Source: Prorocentrum cordatum (taxonomy: Eukaryota > Sar > Dinophyceae > Prorocentrales > Prorocentraceae). From it: a DNA stretch of 64,000 nucleotides. Within the stretch, counting starts at the first letter, position 1. Every line of letters starts with the position of its first letter. Under the pieces are notes generated by a model. It did no database searches. It worked only from the letters and a program-made list of their open reading frames with translations, and was not told the origin of the DNA. Location: contig CAUYUJ010013980.1 in assembly GCA_963575745.1 (NCBI GenBank), positions 170,001 to 234,000 of the forward strand, read 5' to 3'. Made by a program: the position numbers and the translations under genes. Positions 54,368 through 61,411 of this stretch are shown here, piece after piece.

Positions 54368-55435
54368 ATGGAGCCGCTTCGGCGCATGCGCCGTAAGGGT
54401 TCCATTGGGGCTTCGCGTCCAAGCTCTCCCACGGTGCGACGGCTCGGTGACGAGTTGGAGAGCATTAGTGCGGACTGTGTTGGTGTCCCCGATACCCCCC
54501 CCAGCTCCCGAGGACCCGAGGCGCGTCTAGCTGCTGAACTTCGCCGCAGCGCCGCCCGCGGGGGGACAGGAGAAGGAGTAGGAACAGGAAGGAAGGAGTT
54601 CCACACGCCGACCTTTGATCCTCCCTCCCCTTCCCCGTCGGGAGCAATCCCAACCGCGTCAGGCGAAAGCCTTGCCGGTCTCGATACTCCAGGGCGCTTC
54701 CGCGCTAACCGCCGATGGACCTCAGGTGCTGGAACCCCCAGCCCTGCGACCGTCCCTGTGGCGGAGCACGTAGCTACCTTCGAGGAACTCAGTAGACCAG
54801 TGTCGGCACAGCCACAGACGCGGTACCCCAAGGTATCATCGGATGAGACATCACACGCACATGGTCCGAGTCGCAGCTCGTCCGCGCGCAACCGCCGTGG
54901 AGCCCCGGGCCCATACGGCGAGAGCAGGTCGAGCCCGCGTACTGCCTCTCAGAGGCCATGCACTCCCCGCGACAGGGGACACAGGGAAGCTGACGCTCCC
55001 CACCTCTCCATCTCAGACGACCAGCTGGCGGAGACGTCCGCCGCAGGTGACATAGCTGAGCTCAGAGACCAGGTTGAAACCTTCGTGTCCAGCCAATACT
55101 CTGGACTACTACAGAGCGTTCAGACGAATGCCACGGATACTGCAGCCATACGCCGCGATCTTGACGGCGCCTTAGGGATCATCGATTCCAGGATCGCCGA
55201 AGATAGACGCATCATAGGAGAACTGCAGTACCAGGTTGATCGTGAGGTGTCACACTCAGGTGAACGAACGGCGATGGTCGAGAACCTGCGCAACTATCTC
55301 GCGCAGATGGAGCAACAACTTGTGATCGTACGCGACACAGGCATTTCTGCGGTCAGGATTTTACACGATGAGATCCACGACCAGCTCCGTAACCGACCAA
55401 CCCCAACCGAGGCCACAGACCTCGGCGACGTTTAG
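54368..55435 (+). CDS. gag: copia gag, N-terminal part (ends at in-frame TAG)
   Basis: The first part of the gag-pol frame, 355 codons from ATG 54368 to TAG 55433-55435. An earlier in-frame ATG (54209) lies inside the candidate LTR, so 54368, about 50 bases past the primer-binding site, is preferred. Residues ~1-215 are Ser/Pro/Arg-rich and probably disordered. Residues ~220-350 are rich in heptad-like Leu/Ile/Glu/Gln (IAELRDQVETF, RIAEDRRIIGELQYQV) and likely coiled coil. After the TAG the same frame continues without a gap as SQINDLRSYLDHTTATL, also coiled-coil-like, so the stop falls in the middle of a structural segment. A CAG-to-TAG change would explain it. Programmed readthrough is possible but would be oddly placed. 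Confidence 0.75.
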   Translation: MEPLRRMRRKGSIGASRPSSPTVRRLGDELESISADCVGVPDTPPSSRGPEARLAAELRRSAARGGTGEGVGTGRKEFHTPTFDPPSPSPSGAIPTASGESLAGLDTPGRFRANRRWTSGAGTPSPATVPVAEHVATFEELSRPVSAQPQTRYPKVSSDETSHAHGPSRSSSARNRRGAPGPYGESRSSPRTASQRPCTPRDRGHREADAPHLSISDDQLAETSAAGDIAELRDQVETFVSSQYSGLLQSVQTNATDTAAIRRDLDGALGIIDSRIAEDRRIIGELQYQVDREVSHSGERTAMVENLRNYLAQMEQQLVIVRDTGISAVRILHDEIHDQLRNRPTPTEATDLGDV

Positions 55436-58400
55436 TCTCAGATCAATGATCTTCGATCTTACCTAGACCACACTACGGCGACGCTTCGTACCGAAGCACA
55501 CGCAAACTCGTCGAACCTGATCGACATGTTGCAGCGTACTGAGAGAGTCATCACTCAAAGGCTTGATGCGACCAACGCTGTCGTGCAGCCACTCGCTAAC
55601 CGGATCTCTGACATAGAGCAGCGTTTCCCTGGTGTACAGGACGCCCTGGCAGAGTTGCGTGTCGGACGAGCCCAGACTGATCAGCTGGATTCTCCTCCCA
55701 CGGTTTACGATTTCGCCCGCCTCACTGACAGGTTGCAGGAGGTTGAGAAGGCGGCGGACCACACGCAGTTAGAGCTCTCCCAGGTTATTCATGAAAGAGA
55801 TACTGAGAAGGTACGTGTTGAGAGTTATCTCGCACGTCTGGAAAGCGAGGTGGAGGCACAAAGCGCCCGTCTCCGAGCATGCGAGCATCGGCTTGATCGG
55901 TATTCCCAACGGTCTCGGGATACTGATGAGTATACACGCCAAAAGGTGGGTCAAATACAAGAAGACATGACGAGCTGGACGAATCAGCTGATCGACCACA
56001 CTAACGACACCAACATTCACCTTCGACCTGCAGCCGACCCGCACAGGCCGACGGCAGTGTCCGCCGAAGCACCACAAGCTTCAGCAGGACAACAACGACG
56101 CACATCTCCAGGAGCAGCCTCCGCGGCAGCTTCTGCACAGACACGCCATGTGTCTCCTGTGCGCACAGAACCAACCATCGACGGTGCACCGATACCCTCA
56201 CAGCCAGCGTCTGCGGTGTCGGTCCATACTACGACGCCTATCAAGGAGTCAGACACCGTCCGTGTACCTGTCTTGCCTAAGATCACGCAGCTGCTGGAGT
56301 GGCAGCAAAGAGTGCGGAAGAACTTCGGGGCCGCCTCAGGGCGACCATCCAAAGCATACGCCTTCCTATGCGTGGCAGAACAACCCGAATGTACATTCGA
56401 GGATTTACAAGACAGTGGAGACTTTGAGAGCATCGATTGCAAACTCGCAACCGCTCTGAGCGACATCTTATCCTCAGACTTACGCTACCAAATCAGGCTC
56501 ATCGAGACCAGAGAGCACAAAGCAGGACGCATGCTCAAAGGACGCCAGATATACTGGCATATCCTACAGTCCTACAAAGTGACAGACGTCGACGACGACC
56601 TGCACGATTTCGAGCGCCTTAAAGAACTGAGGATGAGAGACGAAGATTTGCAACGTTTCATTACCGATTGGGACGCCTTACTCTTGGAATGCCGAGAAGT
56701 ACCCGATCCAAAGATATTGGAATCGCTATTCCGCACACAGATTCGTAGACATGCATGGATGAAACAAGACATGTACGAGTACCAGCGCATGAAGATGAGC
56801 GACCCGAATCGTACCTACGGTTGGCTTCGACAGCGTGTCCTGGACATACTGGAGATTAAACAATTGGAGAAGAATCAAAACAAGCTACGGTACGAACACG
56901 AGACACGATCTCAGGTTAACGTGTGCGTTGCATGGAAGAAAGGCAATTGTCGCAATGGTGAACGGTGCAAGGCTTTACATACATATTCCAGGGATTGGAA
57001 GAACAACAAATCTTCCAGAACATCAACGGCTGGTGGCAACCCCCGCCGTAGTATGTCCACTCCTGCGAATCACAAGAAGCCAGCATCAAGGCCGTTCTGC
57101 TTCGATTTTGCCAAGCGCAACACATGTACCAGAGGTGATAAGTGCAACTACCCGCACGTCGCACAGTGCAAGGATTTCGCACAGAACAAGTGCACAAAAG
57201 GCGACAAATGCAAATACGCTCATCTCGCACCTGGTGCAAAGACTCCTGAACGAAGCCCGAGTCGACCACGGACTTCCAGCCAGGACAGCCGTGGCCGATC
57301 ACCATCCCGCGGATCAGGAAGCCAACGGTCTTCACAACGCGGGGGGTTTCGCTACGCAAGCGATTCACGACAGGGACGTGACAACCGACGCCAATACGAC
57401 CGATCCCGTTCCACATCCAGGAGGTCCCAAGACTCTCGCAGCCAATCGAGAAGTCGTTACGACAGATCTTCGAGATCTACCTCCCGAGGACGAGACAATC
57501 GTGGCGGCGGACGTGGCAGTCCACGCGGCCGTGATCGATCATATGGCAGTGACAAAGGACGTGGCAAGCGGTATCCGAGCCGCGGATCGTCCCGTGGTTC
57601 ACCCAACACTAGAGCACGTTCTCCTGCCAACTTTAGACATTCACGCCGTTCAGACCGCAGCTACGTCATCCGCGACAAGACCCTCATGGCCAACACCAAG
57701 GCCACAACGACATCTACCAAGATACGTCGTCGGATACGCTTCGACGTACGCAACGTGGACTACTATTTCCATACCATATCTGGCAGAGCCAGACTGGACA
57801 GGTGGAAAGAGCTGCCGAATGAGGGTGACATCGTCAAAGTACCAGATCCATTACCACAAAAATGGTGGGATGATAGTGCAGAGGCCTTACGAGAATGTCA
57901 AAAAGAGGCACAACTATGGTACGACGAACTGTACGACTACCGACACAACAAAGAGTCGGTGGCCACACCAACTGCGATCCGAAAGCATGACGACACTGTC
58001 AAGCAGTCATCAAAGACTGCCCAGACGACAACAACGACAAAGCAAGTCGACACTCCACGCTCGACTGCAGCATTGACAAGGTCTTGGGTTCTTGACAGTG
58101 GTTCTGCCCATCATATTCAGGGAAAACATGAACTTACGCAGACCGAGTCGGATCGCATATCTATTCGCGAAGAGCATATTCTGGAAACTGCAAATGGTGA
58201 TCGTACCGTCAACGAGCACTACGACATACGGCTACCCGAAGTTGGACTGCATAGTTCAGCCCTTGCTTTACCAGACTGCCCATCATTACTATCAGTTGGA
58301 AAATTGATCGAGGTTGATGGCTTTCGACAGCTTTGGGATCCTGAGCTGGGCTACATGCTTCAGGATCCGGGGGGCCAATGGTATAAGATTCCAGTCAACA

Positions 58401-61400
58401 ATCGAGTGCCAGAGTTACGACTTGACGACTTAACACGGATACCACCACCACGTTTATGCACTTCGTCAGCACCCCGCCGTCGTCAGCGAAAGCGTTCATC
58501 CGCCCGCTGTAACGACACTTGTTGGTGCTGCAAAACTACAGAGCAACCAACCACTGCAGACGAGCTACGACCCCACATAGGGACCTGCCCCAAGAGACCA
58601 CATGTCGGAGAGGGAGGAGGAGCACGGACCGACAACGACATACCGACAGAGACACCCACACGAACGCATCCAGACAACGATCGAGTTCTGCCCAACAGAC
58701 AAAAGAAACCGATCGACCCGATGCATTACATGACTCACAGCCCAAAACATCCCGACTGTGAGATCTGTTCTCGTACAATGGCACAGAATGCCCCGTGTAG
58801 ACGACAGCGCAGACCACATCCACCGGCAGACCCCACCGAAGAGGATAACGCCTACGAAGCGTTTGTCCCGAAGAAGTTCGGTGAAGCTCTAACTGCTGAC
58901 CATATCGTACTGGCCAAAGACGATGCCGCGGACAAGCATGGCGACAAATATGCACTTGTTGTCCTTGACAGATATACTGGCATCTTCATGGCCTACCCAG
59001 CGCTACACAAAGACGCAGCTACTACAAAGGCATCCTTTCAACAGTTCATCGCCGCGAACGATGAGGTGAAGCATATCTACACAGACAATTCTGGAGACCT
59101 TCAGAAAGCTTGCCGCCAATTGGGATGGAGACACGACACGAGTACGCCACATCGTCCACAGACAAATGGATTGATCGAGCGGGTTGTCAAAATTGTCATC
59201 CTTGGTACCAGAGCTGTGTTACATATGTCTGGTCTGGGACACGAATGGTGGAAAGAGGCCATGCAAGCCTTTTGCTGTGGACACAACTTTGTGCATACAT
59301 CCACGGGCGTTGCTGCCCTCAAAGAGGAGCATGCAGAAAAGACAGCTCATGAAATAAGATTTGGCGAAAGCTTTCCTGGGCACTGCATACCATTTGGTGC
59401 TCGGATATTTTGGAAATGCCTCAACCCCGAGATTAACGACGAAACTGCAAAATTTAAAGAAAACGCTCGGGAAGGGTTATTCATGGGATACCACTTACAC
59501 TCTGGTGGACGATGGTCAGGTGACTACCTTGTTTTGGACACGGCTACATACGCCAAGAACCCTGATGGTGATCTGTGCCATGTGCACAGAGTCAAAGACA
59601 TCATCATCCCTGATGGCAAGTTCACCTACCCCGTGAAAGGTGGTACTCTACGACATCATAACCCTGAGGCACACGACGAGGTGAAGGCATCTACTTCTCG
59701 CCCCTTGGGTGGCAAGCCAATGCCTGATCCTCCACTTTCTTACCCTAAAGAATGGGATGATCCGTCTATGATGACAACGGAAGATAACGCTGTTGATATC
59801 CAGACATCGGCTTCTGAAGTTGCTGCACCAGCGCCGGAGCCAGACTACTGGGAACAGCGTGGATATTGCGTCATCAGACACATTCGTACCCCAAGAAAGA
59901 AACTATTCATCCCAACGGACGACGTCATGAATATACCAGTACCTGTTGACCAACTCGACGTGACACGAGATTTCAAAACGACTTCTACTTTCGAGGGCGA
60001 AAGTAACTTCCGAGATGTTTGGGATGGTGTTAGCGCCAACGACCACAGGGAGCTGAGCGAGCCGTGGACAGGCACGATTCAGTTCTATGAGCTTCCAAAA
60101 ATAACGCCAGACGGCAAAATGGTGGTTCGTGGACGCGAGACACGTGTGCAGACTACTACACGTCCTGATCACGTTCTTCCCGAGCATTGGAAAACACTTT
60201 CCCGTGGACAGCAAAAGAAAGAGATCGATTACGCCAACGACGTTAAACGAGCCCGTGAAATTCGTGATCGTGCTGCATTGCGAGTGTGGACAAGACAGGA
60301 TAAACAGGTCAACAATTTCCGTACTACTACATCAGGCGGACCCACATGGAATACTGTGGAACGACGGATTACATACGACACTGACAATGGTGACGTCATC
60401 CGCGACGAGAATGTCAAAGGCGTGACAAACAAAGAAATACTGTATGCCAAATTACCTGGTGGGCCACGTGACATTACCACGGTACTATACTACCGTCAAC
60501 TACCACAACAGCACGATGGAGAAGAACGTGCTTTGGTATTTGTGGATAATGAAGGAACCGACTTTGGGACTTTGAACCCGCTCATACGCAAGTTCACCCA
60601 GTCGGTAGCAATACCAACCATGCCACGTGAGACCAACTACATGCCGGCACACAGAGATAAAATACCAGATTCGACATGGTCACGCCCAGCATTCGTTACC
60701 AGAAACCTGAGTAAGAAAGAAGTTGCCGCAGAACCACGTGCACAAGAAGCCCTACGAAAAGAATACGAGAGATTGGAAATGAAACAAACATGGATGTTGG
60801 AGACTGTTGCAGAAAAAGCTGACATCGAGTCACAAGCTATTCGCAATGGAACAAAGGTGCACTTCTTCAATATATTGGAATTATCTTCAGTCAAACATGA
60901 AGAACTTCCTCCTGATCTACGTAAATTCAAGGGCAGAGTGGTGGTTCAGGGCAACACAGGCAAAGATGAAACTGGTTTGGCCGCCATATTCGCCGACGCC
61001 GCTTCCAGTGCTCCGCATATAGAGGCTTCCAAACTTTGCGATGCTACTGCATTATTACCGCAATATGCGGGAGAGCAAAGTGACGCACCTGGAGCTTACA
61101 CGCAGGCATTATTATACGGCGACGGACGAATTGATCCAGTTGATACTTGGATTACTATCTTCGACAAAAGAATGTCCACAATACGCCCTATGCTACCTGC
61201 ACACAACGAGAAAGAATACAATACGGCAAAACACGTTCGTGGTATTCGACATGACATGCTTGGTTTTACAGATCAGTGCATTGAGCGGTACCTGGAATGC
61301 GCCTCCAAGCGCGCCCAGGGAAAAAGGGTCACGTCGGAAACGATCCGACTCGCCGAGGGCTTCGCGATCCAAATCGCCATCTTCCTCCGGGTCGGTCGCC

Positions 61401-61411
61401 AGACCTACTAG
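55436..61411 (+). CDS. pol: copia gag-pol polyprotein: gag core, CCCH fingers, protease, integrase, partial RT
   Basis: Continues the gag frame after the TAG (first Met at 55526) for about 1,990 codons. In order: coiled coil to ~56030; Ala/Pro/Thr linker; gag core (~56255-56900: LPKITQLLEWQQRVRKNFG, then ILESLFRTQIRRHAW); three CCCH zinc fingers; an SR-rich basic stretch (~57240-57660); protease with DSG; a CWCC zinc-binding segment; an HHCC-like zinc motif and the DDE integrase core; a ~400-codon linker; then the start of RVT_2-type reverse transcriptase. The RT has KGRVVVQGNTG and QSDAPGAYTQA (first catalytic Asp at 61082), then DTWITIF. About 18 codons later the frame is already in KHVRGIRHDMLGFTDQC, which in relatives lies after the YxDD block. 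The frame ends at TAG 61409-61411 after shifting out of register. It acts as a polyprotein that would be cut by its own protease. Confidence 0.85.
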   Translation, partial: SQINDLRSYLDHTTATLRTEAHANSSNLIDMLQRTERVITQRLDATNAVVQPLANRISDIEQRFPGVQDALAELRVGRAQTDQLDSPPTVYDFARLTDRLQEVEKAADHTQLELSQVIHERDTEKVRVESYLARLESEVEAQSARLRACEHRLDRYSQRSRDTDEYTRQKVGQIQEDMTSWTNQLIDHTNDTNIHLRPAADPHRPTAVSAEAPQASAGQQRRTSPGAASAAASAQTRHVSPVRTEPTIDGAPIPSQPASAVSVHTTTPIKESDTVRVPVLPKITQLLEWQQRVRKNFGAASGRPSKAYAFLCVAEQPECTFEDLQDSGDFESIDCKLATALSDILSSDLRYQIRLIETREHKAGRMLKGRQIYWHILQSYKVTDVDDDLHDFERLKELRMRDEDLQRFITDWDALLLECREVPDPKILESLFRTQIRRHAWMKQDMYEYQRMKMSDPNRTYGWLRQRVLDILEIKQLEKNQNKLRYEHETRSQVNVCVAWKKGNCRNGERCKALHTYSRDWKNNKSSRTSTAGGNPRRSMSTPANHKKPASRPFCFDFAKRNTCTRGDKCNYPHVAQCKDFAQNKCTKGDKCKYAHLAPGAKTPERSPSRPRTSSQDSRGRSPSRGSGSQRSSQRGGFRYASDSRQGRDNRRQYDRSRSTSRRSQDSRSQSRSRYDRSSRSTSRGRDNRGGGRGSPRGRDRSYGSDKGRGKRYPSRGSSRGSPNTRARSPANFRHSRRSDRSYVIRDKTLMANTKATTTSTKIRRRIRFDVRNVDYYFHTISGRARLDRWKELPNEGDIVKVPDPLPQKWWDDSAEALRECQKEAQLWYDELYDYRHNKESVATPTAIRKHDDTVKQSSKTAQTTTTTKQVDTPRSTAALTRSWVLDSGSAHHIQGKHELTQTESDRISIREEHILETANGDRTVNEHYDIRLPEVGLHSSALALPDCPSLLSVGKLIEVDGFRQLWDPELGYMLQDPGGQWYKIPVNNRVPELRLDDLTRIPPPRLCTSSAPRRRQRKRSSARCNDTCWCCKTTEQPTTADELRPHIGTCPKRPHVGEGGGARTDNDIPTETPTRTHPDNDRVLPNRQKKPIDPMHYMTHSPKHPDCEICSRTMAQNAPCRRQRRPHPPADPTEEDNAYEAFVPKKFGEALTADHIVLAKDDAADKHGDKYALVVLDRYTGIFMAYPALHKDAATTKASFQQFIAANDEVKHIYTDNSGDLQKACRQLGWRHDTSTPHRPQTNGLIERVVKIVILGTRAVLHMSGLGHEWWKEAMQAFCCGHNFVHTSTGVAALKEEHAEKTAHEIRFGESFPGHCIPFGARIFWKCLNPEINDETAKFKENAREGLFMGYHLHSGGRWSGDYLVLDTATYAKNPDGDLCHVHRVKDIIIPDGKFTYPVKGGTLRHHNPEAHDEVKASTSRPLGGKPMPDPPLSYPKEWDDPSMMTTEDNAVDIQTSASEVAAPAPEPDYWEQRGYCVIRHIRTPRKKLFIPTDDVMNIPVPVDQLDVTRDFKTTSTFEGESNFRDVWDGVSANDHRELSEPWTGTIQFYELPKITPDGKMVVRGRETRVQTTTRPDHVLPEHWKTLSRGQQKKEIDYANDVKRAREIRDRAALRVWTRQDKQVNNFRTTTSGGPTWNTVERRITYDTDNGDVIRDENVKGVTNKEILYAKLPGGPRDITTVLYYRQLPQQHDGEERALVFVDNEGTDFGTLNPLIRKFTQSVAIPTMPRETNYMPAHRDKIPDSTWSRPAFVTRNLSKKEVAAEPRAQEALRKEYERLEMKQTWMLETVAEKADIESQAIRNGTKVHFFNILELSSVKHEELPPDLRKFKGRVVVQGNTGKDETGLAAIFADAASSAPHIEASKLCDATALLPQYAGEQSDAPGAYTQALLYGDGRIDPVDTWITIFDKRMSTIRPMLPAHNEKEYNTAKHVRGIRHDMLGFTDQCIERYLECASKRAQGKRVTSETIRLAEGFAIQIAIFLRVGRQTY
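56921..57230 (+). other. Three tandem CCCH zinc fingers in gag
   Basis: Finger 1 is C-x7-C-x5-C-x3-H (CVAWKKGNCRNGERCKALH). Fingers 2 and 3 are adjacent: C-x8-C-x5-C-x3-H (CFDFAKRNTC...CNYPH) and C-x7-C-x5-C-x3-H (CKDFAQNKC...CKYAH). Most copia Gag proteins carry a CCHC knuckle instead. The CCCH type binds single-stranded RNA in cellular proteins, so a role in packaging element RNA is likely. Confidence 0.9.
57241..57660 (+). other. SR/RG-rich basic region
   Basis: Rich in RSPSR, SRSTSRR and RGRGSPRGR. It resembles serine/arginine-rich RNA-binding tails. A 413-codon open frame overlapping it in another frame is a shadow of this biased sequence. Confidence 0.8.
58076..58430 (+). other. copia aspartic protease domain
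   Basis: SWVLDSGSAHHIQG contains the catalytic DSG (Asp at 58094-58096). ETANGD, PDCPSLLSVGKLIEVDG and a WYKIPV end follow, the usual copia protease pattern. Confidence 0.9.
58507..58800 (+). other. Zinc-binding segments before integrase
   Basis: CNDTCWCC...H...CPKRPH at about 58508-58600 is a Cys/His cluster I cannot name. MHYMTHSPKHPDCEIC at about 58720-58770 is the HHCC-like integrase N-terminal zinc motif. Confidence 0.65.
58870..59330 (+). other. copia integrase core (DDE)
   Basis: LTADHIV (Asp at 58898), IYTDNSGDL (Asp at 59084) and PQTNGLIERVV (Glu at 59177). The second Asp and Glu are 30 residues apart, shorter than the 35 usual in copia. All three catalytic residues are intact. Confidence 0.9.
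60677..61260 (+). other. Reverse transcriptase, catalytic YxDD block absent
   Basis: The N-terminal RVT_2-like block is present up to DTWITIF (61142-61162). The part that normally holds WxxxFxxPVCPL, LYGHPxAGxxW and YxDD is not found in any frame, because only about 55 bases separate DTWITIF from the post-palm KHVRGIRHDM segment. This reads as an in-frame internal deletion of roughly 120-170 codons. The size is estimated from family knowledge, not measured. Confidence 0.7.

Noticed and set aside
56835-58076. 413-codon open frame overlapping gag in another frame
   Set aside because: A shadow of the SR-rich coding region. The gag frame has zinc fingers and continues into protease.
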